This document shows positions 42,484 to 51,513 of a DNA stretch of 64,000 bases, in pieces; the stretch's first letter is position 1; the number at the start of each line of letters is the position of its first letter. The notes under the pieces are model-generated. The model did no database searches. It was given only the letters and a program-made list of their open reading frames with translations, and had not been told where the DNA came from. The stretch comes from Planctomycetota bacterium. Its GTDB lineage: Bacteria > Planctomycetota > Phycisphaerae > WQYP01. The stretch is taken from assembly GCA_021800165.1 (NCBI GenBank), contig JAJYZF010000014.1, forward strand, positions 1 to 64,000, written 5' to 3'. The position numbers were made by a program, and so were the translations under genes.

Positions 42484-43365
42484 CTAGGCAATGATGGAAT
42501 CTTCCAATTGTGGGCGTGGATTAACCACGATGGCTCTGGGTTCGGTGGGGCAGGTGTTTTCGCACAGGCCGCAGCCAATACAGCGATCCAATTTTACCAG
42601 CACCTTGCCACTCGATGAACTGATTACCAGAGCGTTAATGTCCGCCGGACACGCTTCGAGGCAGAGGCGACAATCTTCGCCGGAACTGCGCAGACACTGC
42701 TGGTGGTCTACTTCGGCGCGACCGATGCGGATGGCGGACTTATCAACTAAAACCAAGGCACCGGTAGGGCAGTTTTTCATGCAGGAAAGATCCGCACATA
42801 CGACGCACGGTGAAATTTCCGGTACGATGTAGGGAAAGCCACCAGCCACCATTCCCGATGGGTCTATTTGTATCGCCTTCACCGGACACACCTCTACGCA
42901 TTTGGCGCACCGGGAGCAGGCGAATTCAAAATCACCTGCCGGCATCGCTCCAGGTGGACGCAAAATGGCTCTGGGGTGTGGGCTGGTGTTGTAGGAATCG
43001 GGCGGCTCTGACGGCAGATCGTCATCATCGAAGCCGGCAGGGTGTTGGCCTTGCAGGGCCTGAGTAACCGGTTCCATCCGATGCTCCAAAATGGCGGCCA
43101 GTGGGCCGACGGCCTCGCGCATAAGTTTGGTGAAAAACGCACGTCGATTGGGAACAGGGTTGCTTGGCGTTTCCACCACGGATTCCGAAGGTTTGCCGGT
43201 GGTTCTCGCTGCGGTCAGTGCGGCATCCTTGGCCTGGGCACCAGCGGTAATGGATGAATCCGATGGGACTGCTGGTGGGAGGTCTTCGGGCACGCCTGGG
43301 ACGGTTGGCGAAAAATCGGTCGGACCCGATGGTGTTGGGATGGATTCATCAGCGTGGCTCATCAT
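42484..43365 (-). CDS. Ferredoxin-type protein with four [4Fe-4S] motifs (MauM/NapG-like)
   Basis: A 293-residue iron-sulfur protein. Residues 1-140 are a low-complexity, acidic and Pro-rich extension with a short NRRAFFTKLMREAVGP segment. Four cluster motifs follow: CSRCAKCVEVCP, CVVCADLSCMKNCP, CLRSSGEDCRLCLEACP and CIGCGLCENTCP. This pattern matches MauM/NapG-type electron-transfer ferredoxins, which donate electrons to periplasmic enzymes or quinol systems. No Tat motif is obvious at the N-terminus, although a 'NRRAFF' internal motif recalls a degenerate twin-arginine. The partner enzyme is not identified. Confidence 0.78.
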   Translation of the reverse strand: MMSHADESIPTPSGPTDFSPTVPGVPEDLPPAVPSDSSITAGAQAKDAALTAARTTGKPSESVVETPSNPVPNRRAFFTKLMREAVGPLAAILEHRMEPVTQALQGQHPAGFDDDDLPSEPPDSYNTSPHPRAILRPPGAMPAGDFEFACSRCAKCVEVCPVKAIQIDPSGMVAGGFPYIVPEISPCVVCADLSCMKNCPTGALVLVDKSAIRIGRAEVDHQQCLRSSGEDCRLCLEACPADINALVISSSSGKVLVKLDRCIGCGLCENTCPTEPRAIVVNPRPQLEDSIIA

Positions 43366-43563
43366 GATTTATTATATTGATTTCTTTGGACTTTGACATC
43401 CGGGGTTGGGTGGGCCTGCGGCTGGCCGGCACCCATCCCGGAGTCCTGGCCGGCGGTTAAAGAAGCCTCTGCCGCCGATCAATACCCATATCGCCCAATT
43501 CCATGTAGACTGTCGCTTGGCGTTAGCGAACCAGGCGTTAGCGAGCTAGGGAATCGAAACCTC

Positions 43564-44859
43564 ATGGCGAACAACTCCAAGCAACCACCAGCCCGTGCGG
43601 CGCTGGAGGGATTACATCATCGCGCATCGCGGCGGCCCCTGGTCGCCTGGAAACTGGCCTTGGCGGTGATTGGACCGGGGCTGGTCGTGATGTTGGCCGA
43701 CACCGATGCCGGCAGTGTGATCACCGCGGCCCAGAGCGGGGCCCAATTCGGCTATGCGCTTCTGTCGCTGCAAATCCTGCTCGTGCCGATTCTATTTATC
43801 GTGCAGGAATTAACGGTTCGTCTGGGCTTGGTAACGCGCAAAGGCCATGGCGAATTGATATCGACCCGTTTTGGCCGCGGCTGGGCGTGGCTTTCGGTAA
43901 GCACGTTGATGCTCAGTTGTGTTGGTGCTCTTTTGACTGAATTTGCGGGAATTGCGGGCGTGGGGTTGTTATTTGGGGTACCAACCTGGGCCAGCGTCCT
44001 GGGCACAGTGGTGTTTCTGGTGATGGTGGTGGCTTCAGGTACCTATCGGCAGGTGGAAGTGGTGGCAATTTTGATAGGGCTCTTTGAGTTGGCCTTTCTG
44101 GGAACCGCCGTGGCCTCCAAACCAGACTTGGCCAGTATGTTCAAGGCCTGTCGGGATCTCCCCATCGCCAATCATGCTTTCCTGTTTTTGGTGGCGGGCA
44201 ATGTGGGGGCGGTGATTATGCCGTGGATGATTTTTTATCAACAATCCGCAGTGGTTGATAAGGGCCTGAAAATAGAGCACCTGAAAGCGGAACGATGGGA
44301 TACCCTTGGCGGTGCGCTGGTGACGCAGTTGATTATGGGTGCGGTATTGATATTGGCCGCGGCGACCATCGGGCGTACCAACCCCGCGGCTCCGCTCGAT
44401 ACCGTACAGCAAATTGCCCATGCCTTGATTCCAATTCTTGGTTCTACCTGGGGGAAGGTTGTATTTGCCATGGGCATGCTGGGGGCGGCCTTGGTGGCGG
44501 CCATTGTGGTGTCTCTGACGGCGGCCTGGGGGCTGGGCGAGGTAACGGGCTATAAACGCTCCCTGGCCCATAACCCTTTTGAAGCCCCATGGTTTTACGC
44601 CGTGTATGTGGTATGCCTTTTGCTCGGAGCCATGACGGTACTTTCCGGAATTAATCTGGTGAATCTGACGGTGGCGGTGGAGGTGATGAACGCTCTGTTG
44701 TTGCCGATTGTTCTGGGATTTTTGTATCTGCTGGCGCTTAAGGCGCTGCCCGATCCCTGGCGATTGCGCGGTTGGTATGCATGGTTGGTGGGGTTTATCG
44801 TGGCCCTTACCAGCCTGGTAGGTGTGTACGCCGGACTGATGGGGATATTTTCGTCGTAA
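43564..44859 (+). CDS. NRAMP-family transporter with atypical metal site
   Basis: A 431-residue transporter of the SLC11/NRAMP family with about 11 spans. In manganese/iron NRAMPs, span 1 has DPGN and span 6 has a Met-Pro-His. Here span 1 reads ADTDAGSVITAAQSGAQFGY (Asp46, Asp48) and span 6 reads GAVIMPWMIFYQQSA (Met219, Pro220, Trp221), so both sites differ. Similar replacements are known in NRAMP-related magnesium transporters, which makes Mg2+ or another divalent ion plausible; this is inference. The ATG at 43564 is chosen because the upstream extension is unlike the family and lacks a ribosome site. Confidence 0.8.
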   Translation: MANNSKQPPARAALEGLHHRASRRPLVAWKLALAVIGPGLVVMLADTDAGSVITAAQSGAQFGYALLSLQILLVPILFIVQELTVRLGLVTRKGHGELISTRFGRGWAWLSVSTLMLSCVGALLTEFAGIAGVGLLFGVPTWASVLGTVVFLVMVVASGTYRQVEVVAILIGLFELAFLGTAVASKPDLASMFKACRDLPIANHAFLFLVAGNVGAVIMPWMIFYQQSAVVDKGLKIEHLKAERWDTLGGALVTQLIMGAVLILAAATIGRTNPAAPLDTVQQIAHALIPILGSTWGKVVFAMGMLGAALVAAIVVSLTAAWGLGEVTGYKRSLAHNPFEAPWFYAVYVVCLLLGAMTVLSGINLVNLTVAVEVMNALLLPIVLGFLYLLALKALPDPWRLRGWYAWLVGFIVALTSLVGVYAGLMGIFSS

Positions 44860-44876
44860 ACGCCGGCGGCATCGGA

Positions 44877-45218
44877 TCACGGTTCATCGGTAGTGGTATT
44901 GATATTGGTGCTGGACACCTGCTTGATTTGCCGGGGATTTTGGGCCGGTGGCATTTGCGACATCTGGGATGGCGGAATTTGGGCCGGCGGGCGATAGGCG
45001 TTATTATCGGGTTCGTCCTTGGTGGCTTTATCTACTTCGCTGCGGGTTTCTTTGAGACCTTTTTTGAACTCGACAATCGTTCTTCCCATGCTGCGGGCAA
45101 GATCGGGCAGACGATTACCGAAAAGAAGCAGGGCAATGACCCCGACAATAAGAATATCCGGACTGTCAAAAAGATTCTGGAACAATCCAAGTGTCAGCAG
45201 GTGTTGTAAGCCAATCAT
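44877..45218 (-). CDS. tatA: Sec-independent translocase subunit TatA/E
   Basis: A 113-residue TatA-type protein of the twin-arginine export pore. It starts MIGLQHLLTLGLFQNLFDSP, then a short span (ILIVGVIALLLFG), the conserved Pro in FGNRLPDLARSMG, and an amphipathic helix (RTIVEFKKGLKETRSEVD). The C-terminal 45 residues are Pro/Gln/Asn-rich. The ATG at 45218 gives the short periplasmic N-terminus typical of TatA; the frame to 45329 is unconserved. No tatB or tatC is adjacent. It faces the NRAMP gene convergently. Confidence 0.9.
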   Translation of the reverse strand: MIGLQHLLTLGLFQNLFDSPDILIVGVIALLLFGNRLPDLARSMGRTIVEFKKGLKETRSEVDKATKDEPDNNAYRPPAQIPPSQMSQMPPAQNPRQIKQVSSTNINTTTDEP

Positions 45219-46085
45219 GATCGATACCTTGTGTTGGAAACGGTGCCAATGCCAAAAGTATACCACCCGCCCGCATTGCCACAATTCAAGCCGGATCAGG
45301 CACTCCAAGGCAGTCTGGTTCCAAGGCAACTACGCATATTATACACACTTTGCCCCTGGAAAGCATCCTTACACTTTCGTAACCGGAGGGCATAAGGCCC
45401 GCAGCGAGAGGTATGGCGCAGTTAGGGCGATAGTGCTCAGGCTGGGCTATCAGCCGTGGTTGCTGCTGGCCGATAGCCAATGACTCTTCTCTGCAATACC
45501 TTGGACGGATGAAAGTCGTAGAGTTTGGCGTTTTAGCCAAGGCGGGTCATTTCATTCCAACCTCACCGGTACCCGGCGAATCTACTATTGCGTTGGCATG
45601 GCCGGGGCCGTGCATGCCGTCGAGGCCACCCAGCGGGCGTACGTCCCATAAAAGCGACCAAGTGTGTTGGCAAGCTGGGCACACTGCATCTGGGCAAAGT
45701 ACCGACAGCTTTATGCGAAAAGCTGCCGCGAAACAGGACATGACGATTTTTTACCATCCCGACAGACATAGGGATAAGCTCCGGGCACGAAGGTTCACGG
45801 GGCACAGCGTCGGATTTTTGGGGTAAGATTGTCAAGATCGACAAGATCAACAGATATTTTGGGCAAGGAGGCAGGAGGCAGGGACGGGCACGGGCTGCGG
45901 CCCGCGAGACGGGAGGTCCCGATTGGCGACTCCTGCCCAAGAGGCCTGTCCCGAAGGCTCGGGAGATTTCGGCATCCATGCCTTAACCGGGGCGGCGCGG
46001 TCGCTGCGGCGACGGGAGGCGGGGAAGGTGGCTGCACATCTGGGAGGGCGGTCGGGTAAAATAGATGGTTTGACTTGGAGGTGCA
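45219..46085. other. Repeat-bearing intergenic region between tatA and uvrB
   Basis: No gene is supported over about 870 nt; short frames on both strands lack motifs and natural composition. A TATAAT on the minus strand at 45343-45338 may belong to the tatA promoter. At 45758-45780 a palindrome-like element resembles the hairpins inside the 213-nt repeats. A 77-nt element at 45907-45983 recurs after uvrB. Confidence 0.5.
45907..45983 (+). repeat. 77-nt direct repeat flanking uvrB, left copy
   Basis: Starts AGACGGGAGGTCCCGATTGG and ends at CATGCCT. It matches 48264-48340 with only about four substitutions over 77 nt, and it contains several short inverted repeats (CCCGA/TCGGG, AGG/CCT), so it could fold as RNA or act as a mobile palindromic unit. 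Confidence 0.8.
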
Positions 46086-48239
46086 ATGTTGCCTGGCAGT
46101 TTAAAAATTGAGAGTCCACTTTCGCCGGCCGGCGATCAGCCGGCGGCGATTGAGAAGATTGTGGCGGCGTTTCGCGGGGGCAGCCGTCATCAGGTTTTGA
46201 TGGGGGTAACGGGTTCGGGTAAGACGTTTACGATGGCCCATGTGGCGATGCAGCTTGGCGTGCCGACGCTGGTGATCAGTCATAACAAGACGCTGGCGGC
46301 GCAGCTTTATGATGAATTCAAGGTGTTGTTTCCGCATAATGCGGTGAACTATTTTGTGAGTTACTACGATTACTACCAGCCGGAGGCTTATATCCCGCAG
46401 CGCGATATTTACATCGAAAAGGATGCGGCGCGCAATGACGATCTGGATCGGTTGCGTCTGGCGACGACCAGCAATCTGATTGGTCGGCGGGATGTGATAA
46501 CGGTGGCGTCGGTGAGCTGCATTTTTGGTTTGGGATCGCCGGAGGAGTACAAAAAAAAGGTGCTGGGTCTGCAAAAAGGGGCGGCTCCGGGCCGGGAAGC
46601 GCTGATGCGGGCGCTGGTCGACATGCAATATGAGCGCAATGATATAGAATTTAAGCGGGGCACTTTCCGGGCCCGCGGGGATGTGCTGGAAGTGTTTCCG
46701 GCGTATGAAACCACAGCGCTGAAAATAGAAATGTTCGGGGATGAAATAGAGAGCATCTGGCAGATTCACCCGGTGAGCGGTGAAAAACTGACGGCGGAGG
46801 AATCCGCGTTTGTGTACCCGGCGAAACATTACATGGCTGATCCATCGACGCTGGTGCGTGCGGTTGGGGATATTAAGGCGGAACTGGAACAACGCACAAA
46901 AGAACTGCGCATGGAAGGCAAATTGCTGGAGGCGCAGCGGCTGGTGGCCCGAACCCGCTATGACATGGAAATGCTGTTGGAGACGGGGTTTTGTAGCGGC
47001 ATTGAAAATTATTCCCGGCATATAGCGGGTTTGCCGGCGGGGTGTAAACCGTTTACGCTGATGGATTACTTTCCGAAGGATTATCTTCTGGTCATTGATG
47101 AATCGCACGTGACGATTCCGCAGATCAACGCCATGTATGCGGGGGATCGCAACCGCAAAGAGGTGCTGGTGGAGCATGGCTTTCGGCTGCCTTCGGCGCT
47201 GGACAACAGGCCGATGCGGTTTGAGGAATTTCAGGGGATGTGGAATAAGGTGTTGTTTGTGTCGGCCACGCCGGGAAAGTTTGAACTGGAATTGACGGGT
47301 GGGGAAGTGGTGGAGCAGATTATTCGGCCGACGGGCTTGCTGGATCCGGTGATTGCGGTGAAGCCGGCGGAGGGGCAGGTGCAGGATTTGTTGGAGCAGG
47401 TGCGGTTGCGAGCGGGCAAGGGGGAGCGGGTTTTGGTGACGACATTGACGAAGAGGCTGGCGGAGGACTTGGCGCATTACATGGCGGAGGCGGGGCTGCG
47501 GTGCAAATATCTGCACAGCGAAATTCAGACCTTTGAACGGGTGGAAATTTTGCGCGAACTGCGGCAGGGTGGTTTTGATTGCCTGGTGGGAGTAAACCTG
47601 CTGCGGGAAGGGCTGGATTTGCCGGAGGTATCGATGGTGGCGATTCTGGATGCGGATAAGCAGGGATTTTTGCGCAGCGAGACCTCGCTGATTCAGATGA
47701 TAGGCCGATGCGCCAGGAATGTGGGCGCGGAGGTGATTTTGTATGCGGATGCGGTTACGCCGTCGATGCAGCGGGCCATGGATGAAACGACGCGGCGGCG
47801 GAGCATTCAGGAGGCGTATAACAAGGCGCATGGCATTACGCCACAAACCATTCAAAAGGCGATTCGGCAAGGTATTGATGAGGATATGCAGGCGCGGCGC
47901 ACGGCCCGGGAAATGGTAGCGGCGACGGAAAGTCAGTACGACCGGCAGGAACTTGTGCGGATGCTGGAAGAGGAGATGTTGGAGGCGGCGAATAATCTGG
48001 AATTTGAAAAGGCGGCGGAGATACGGGATAAGATAGCGGAATTGCGGGGCCCCGAGTCGGGGAAGGGGGAGGCTGGCGATGCGGCGACGGCGGACATGGC
48101 GGGGCACAATGCAGCCTTGGCCTCGGCCATTGACGAGGGTATTGCCCGGCGTCTGGCCAACCGCCCGGCTATGACTCCGCAGCAGAAAAAGCCGCAGCGC
48201 GGCCCGGGGCGGATGCGGTCGCGGGAAAAGAGAAGGTAG
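46086..48239 (+). CDS. uvrB: Excinuclease ABC subunit B
   Basis: A 717-residue helicase-like damage-verification subunit of nucleotide excision repair. It has Walker A (MGVTGSGKT, about 39-47), the beta-hairpin region with VNYFVSYYDYYQPEAYIP, LLVIDESHVT (Walker B), FVSATPGKFE, the motif V/VI stretch LVGVNLLREGLDLPEVSMV and QMIGRCARN, and the C-terminal UVR motif (LEEEMLEAANNLEFEKAAEIRDKI) that contacts UvrC. A short Lys/Arg tail follows. Length is slightly above average. The ATG has a GGAGG site. A 77-nt repeat lies on both sides of the gene. Confidence 0.97.
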   Translation: MLPGSLKIESPLSPAGDQPAAIEKIVAAFRGGSRHQVLMGVTGSGKTFTMAHVAMQLGVPTLVISHNKTLAAQLYDEFKVLFPHNAVNYFVSYYDYYQPEAYIPQRDIYIEKDAARNDDLDRLRLATTSNLIGRRDVITVASVSCIFGLGSPEEYKKKVLGLQKGAAPGREALMRALVDMQYERNDIEFKRGTFRARGDVLEVFPAYETTALKIEMFGDEIESIWQIHPVSGEKLTAEESAFVYPAKHYMADPSTLVRAVGDIKAELEQRTKELRMEGKLLEAQRLVARTRYDMEMLLETGFCSGIENYSRHIAGLPAGCKPFTLMDYFPKDYLLVIDESHVTIPQINAMYAGDRNRKEVLVEHGFRLPSALDNRPMRFEEFQGMWNKVLFVSATPGKFELELTGGEVVEQIIRPTGLLDPVIAVKPAEGQVQDLLEQVRLRAGKGERVLVTTLTKRLAEDLAHYMAEAGLRCKYLHSEIQTFERVEILRELRQGGFDCLVGVNLLREGLDLPEVSMVAILDADKQGFLRSETSLIQMIGRCARNVGAEVILYADAVTPSMQRAMDETTRRRSIQEAYNKAHGITPQTIQKAIRQGIDEDMQARRTAREMVAATESQYDRQELVRMLEEEMLEAANNLEFEKAAEIRDKIAELRGPESGKGEAGDAATADMAGHNAALASAIDEGIARRLANRPAMTPQQKKPQRGPGRMRSREKRR

Positions 48240-48263
48240 AGAGTAGCGCAGCGGCAGCCCGTA

Positions 48264-48340
48264 AGACGGGAGGTCCCGATTGGCGACTCCTGTCCAAGAG
48301 GCCTGTCCCGAAGGCTTGGGAGATTTCGGCGTTCATGCCT
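48264..48340 (+). repeat. 77-nt direct repeat flanking uvrB, right copy
   Basis: Near-identical to 45907-45983. The tail (about 48368-48386, TTTCGGCATCCATGCCTCAA) repeats its last 20 nt once more, so part of the element is present a third time. Confidence 0.8.
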
Positions 48341-48433
48341 TCCCGATGCCTGGCTCCTGCTCCATCGGGATTTCGGCATCCATGCCTCAACGGTGAGGAC
48401 GATTTTTTACCGGAAGAGGTCGGCTTTCTGCGG

Positions 48434-49693
48434 TCAGGGGGCGGTGGGGGGTGGATGGTCGTGGGAATTGGGCGGCACTTCGAGGAAAAGTTGGCGTTTG
48501 GGATCGCCGGCCAGATAAAGCGTTTGGGTGGGAAAGGCAAATTCGATGGCGGCTTTTTCGAAGGCTTCAAACAAGGCGAGGTTGAAACGCTGGTTGAAAT
48601 CCAGATAAGCCCACCAGTCGGTGCCGGGGTAGAAGTAATAATAAACGACGATATTGAGGGAGGTGGCACCGAGTTCGTTGAAAAAAACGCGGGGAATACG
48701 GCCATCGGGCGGAGGCGGCGAATGGAGGTGAGGTTTGAAATCGGGTCGCTGACAGAGGTCCTGGACAATTTGAATGGCCTGGCGGATTTTGGCGGGAGGA
48801 GTGTCGTAAGGCAGGGAGATGTTGAGGGTGCGGCGAATGAACGGGCGATCGGCGAAATTTTGCACGGCATGATTGACAATGTCGGAATTGGGAATGGAGA
48901 CGGCGCTGCCGTCAAAAAGCCGCAGCCGGGTGGATCTTAGCCCAATGGCCTCAACCATGCCGTTATAATTTTGATAGTTAATCCAATTGCCGACCAAAAA
49001 GGGCTGGTCGAGGAAGATGGTGAGTGTGCCGAAGAGATTTTTGAGCGAATCCTGGGCGGCCAGAGAGATGGCCAAACCGGCGATGCCCATGCCGGCCAGC
49101 CAGGCACCGATATTCTGGCTAAAAACATTTTCGAGGATGTAGAGGGACCCGATGATGAAGATGAACAGGCGGAGGGTTTTGCGAACCAGGGGGACAAACT
49201 GTTCCGTAAAATTGGATTGATGCCGGGCCAGGAGTCGTTTGAGACTGTGTTCGACGATGGAGACGATATTAAAAAAATACCAAAAAGCGGCGACATCCAC
49301 GAGCAGATAAACGATGCGATAGCTGACACTGGTTAAGGCCTGGCTCAAGGTGAGCTGGTGGAACCCGACGCCCAGCAAGACGGCGAAGATTGCGACTTTG
49401 CCGGGGTTGGCCAGGCCATCAAGCAAGAGTGCTTCGACATGCCAGTGGCCGCCTTCCAGGCGCACGGCCAGGCGGCGCAAAATAACGGAGGCGATTTGTC
49501 CGAGCAGCAGGCCGAAAAAGATGGCCGTGATAAGACTTATCCAGGCGAGCCATCCGTTGTTATGAATAAGGCTGTTGAGATTGAGTTGGTGCCAGATATT
49601 TTCCAGCAGATGCATGATGGGGTGCGGTACCGGGCTTCCGTGCGGCGCGGTGGTGGGGGTTGCGGCGAGTAAATTGAAAATTTGGCGGGCCAT
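48434..49693 (-). CDS. Small-conductance mechanosensitive channel, MscS family
   Basis: A 419-residue inner-membrane channel that releases solutes under hypo-osmotic stress. Spans precede the pore helix GAWLAGMGIAGLAISLAAQDSLKNLFG (Gly/Ala-packed TM3), followed by the beta domain TIFLDQPFLVGNWINYQNYNG, TRLRLFDGSAVSIPNSDI and a mixed C-terminal domain (LNIVVYYYFYPGTDW). Four or five spans in total, more than E. coli MscS (three), as in the YnaI group. The start at 49693 gives an extra N-terminal stretch before the first span; an ATG at residue 27 is an alternative. The cytoplasmic tail is Pro-rich. Confidence 0.88.
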   Translation of the reverse strand: MARQIFNLLAATPTTAPHGSPVPHPIMHLLENIWHQLNLNSLIHNNGWLAWISLITAIFFGLLLGQIASVILRRLAVRLEGGHWHVEALLLDGLANPGKVAIFAVLLGVGFHQLTLSQALTSVSYRIVYLLVDVAAFWYFFNIVSIVEHSLKRLLARHQSNFTEQFVPLVRKTLRLFIFIIGSLYILENVFSQNIGAWLAGMGIAGLAISLAAQDSLKNLFGTLTIFLDQPFLVGNWINYQNYNGMVEAIGLRSTRLRLFDGSAVSIPNSDIVNHAVQNFADRPFIRRTLNISLPYDTPPAKIRQAIQIVQDLCQRPDFKPHLHSPPPPDGRIPRVFFNELGATSLNIVVYYYFYPGTDWWAYLDFNQRFNLALFEAFEKAAIEFAFPTQTLYLAGDPKRQLFLEVPPNSHDHPPPTAP

Positions 49694-49825
49694 GGTGGGG
49701 AGAATACTATGGAGGGCGTGGTTCAGTCAATGCGGGTGCGGGCAGAAATTGCGGCCAGCGGCGGAGCGGTGGGTTTGGCGGAAAGCGCCTCGGCGAGGCC
49801 CACCCCGGTCCGTTCGGTCGGTTGG

Positions 49826-49853
49826 TTGAAAACGCTGCCAAAGCAACTAAAAT
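49826..49853 (+). promoter_or_regulatory. Candidate promoter for tRNA-Lys
   Basis: TTGAAA (49826-49831) and TAAAAT (49848-49853) at 16-nt spacing, 12 nt before the tRNA. Both boxes match five of six consensus positions. Confidence 0.5.
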
Positions 49854-49865
49854 AGACCTTTGCTG

Positions 49866-49938
<73 letters not shown>

Positions 49939-50232
49939 TTTTTTAATTCATATTCCAAAATCGCTGCGGTGGGAAAAGCTTACCACACGTCCGCCAGCGC
50001 TCCGGAAAATGGTGGAAACATTCAGCGGCGATTACGCCGCCGGGCTGTGCTCAAGCCCACGGTTTGATCCTGCCTTCTTGACCGATAACGCCGCAGGATG
50101 GCCATCAAAATTCTGGCCTGTCGCCTCGCCCACGGTCCCGTTGTTTCGGTATTGTGATGATACCGCGATAGGGGTAAAATCAAGTTCGTGGCCGGGTGCC
50201 TCGGCCCATGATAGCGAAAGGGGACTCTTCTC

Positions 50233-50904
50233 ATGGCGGAAAAAAAAGCAGAGGGGAAAAACGGTGCGGGAGCAAATCCTGCCGGCCATGCTGATGCCTT
50301 GGCTGCACTACAGGGTTTGGGTAATCAGGAGGCACCGGCAGAGCAGGATGTGCTGGCGGACGGGGAAGTTGCCGGGAAAACGCCCGCCAGTGACGTGCGG
50401 GCGGGTAGCGCCACCGGATTCGCGGCAATGCTGGCGCAAAATGGCGCGGGGGCCGCTGCGACCGGTAGCGGTGCCGGCACGGCGGGTTCGCCGTCGATGA
50501 CTGCCGGGGCCAACCCATCCGAGACGAAAACCTCGTCACGGGCAAGGCCGGATTTTGAACAACTCCCCATGGCGAAATTGGTCGGGCAAAAAGATGACAG
50601 CACGGGCCAGGTGACAATAGCGCAAGCGGTATCGCGCCCCAAAGCCCGCTCTAAGGAAAGCTATAAGGTGCTGGTGCCAATTATGACGGTGCTGGGTTTC
50701 CTGCTTTTGATGATCGGGCTGTGGGCTTTGGCCGCTATTTGCGGCATGTCTGTGCCGGGCATGCCGGGCCGACATGACGCGGGTTATCATAGCTCGTTGC
50801 TGAAGGTGGATTTTCTGGTGCTGGCGTTGCCGGTGTCTCTGGCCTTGCTGATAATGGCGTTTATGATGCTGCGTCAACTTGATAAATCCAGAGCGGCGGG
50901 GTGA
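50233..50904 (+). CDS. Low-complexity membrane protein, two spans
   Basis: A 223-residue protein whose first 125 residues are Ala/Gly/Ser-rich and probably disordered (GSATGFAAMLAQNG, GAGAAATGSGAGTAG). Two spans follow (VPIMTVLGFLLLMIGLWALAA at about 148-168, FLVLALPVSLALLIMAFMML at about 193-212). Family not recognised. The ATG has an AAGGGG site. The Ala/Gly-rich N-terminal half is cytoplasmic if both ends are inside. No clear operon partner: the next gene is convergent. Confidence 0.6.
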   Translation: MAEKKAEGKNGAGANPAGHADALAALQGLGNQEAPAEQDVLADGEVAGKTPASDVRAGSATGFAAMLAQNGAGAAATGSGAGTAGSPSMTAGANPSETKTSSRARPDFEQLPMAKLVGQKDDSTGQVTIAQAVSRPKARSKESYKVLVPIMTVLGFLLLMIGLWALAAICGMSVPGMPGRHDAGYHSSLLKVDFLVLALPVSLALLIMAFMMLRQLDKSRAAG

Positions 50905-50922
50905 ATAGGGCGCATCAGCGGT

Positions 50923-51495
50923 TTAGACCGCCGTTTTGGCCGCGAGCCGTTGCGTAATATAGGTGAGAATTTCCTCCGGTTCGCTCATGCGGCCTTCGCC
51001 GAGAGTTCGGCAAGCCTGCCAGCCCGCGCCAGGACCGACAACGCCGACGCCTGCTTGGGCCAAGAGATTACAGTTACGCCCTGTGGCTGGATTCTGCCAC
51101 ATCATTTTATTCATGGCCGGAGCGACAACTATTTTTTTGGGGTCTGCGGCCAGCAGTACCGAACTCACCAGATCATCGGCCAGACCTTGGGCCATTTTAG
51201 CGAGCATATTCGCGGTCGCGGGTGCTACCAGTATCAGATCGCTTTCCTGCGCAAGCTGAATGTGCGGCGGATGGGCAGGATCGGGATTTTGCCAAAGGCT
51301 TAAATAAACCGGCCGGGCGGTGAGCGTTTCAAAGGTCAGAGGGCCTACGAAACGCTTGGCGGCCGAAGTCATGGCGACATGCACGGAAAATTTTTCCTGC
51401 ACCAGACGACTGACCACGTGGCAGACTTTGTACGCGGCAATCCCGCCACATACACATACCAAAATCTTTCCGCCGGAGCTTGGGGCGTTGACCAT
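50923..51495 (-). CDS. coaC: Phosphopantothenoylcysteine decarboxylase (CoaC-only flavoprotein)
   Basis: A 190-residue HFCD flavoprotein that makes 4'-phosphopantetheine in coenzyme A synthesis. Visible residues are the active-site His78 in HPPHIQLAQESD, the VVAPAMNKMMWQNPA motif (PAMNxxMW) and the Cys in GWQACRTLGEGRM that protonates the product. It ends where bifunctional CoaBC would continue into the synthetase domain, so CoaB must be encoded elsewhere. It follows rpoZ by 18 nt in the conserved yicC-gmk-rpoZ-coaC order. Confidence 0.88.
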   Translation of the reverse strand: MVNAPSSGGKILVCVCGGIAAYKVCHVVSRLVQEKFSVHVAMTSAAKRFVGPLTFETLTARPVYLSLWQNPDPAHPPHIQLAQESDLILVAPATANMLAKMAQGLADDLVSSVLLAADPKKIVVAPAMNKMMWQNPATGRNCNLLAQAGVGVVGPGAGWQACRTLGEGRMSEPEEILTYITQRLAAKTAV

Positions 51496-51513
51496 GGAAA
51501 TCCCCCGTTGGCG

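Noticed and set aside
45509-45826. 105-codon plus-strand frame between tatA and uvrB
   Set aside because: It overlaps repeat elements, lacks motifs and has no ribosome site.
46101-48107. 668-codon open frame antisense to uvrB
   Set aside because: Composition is Arg/His-rich without motifs, and uvrB on the other strand is unmistakable.
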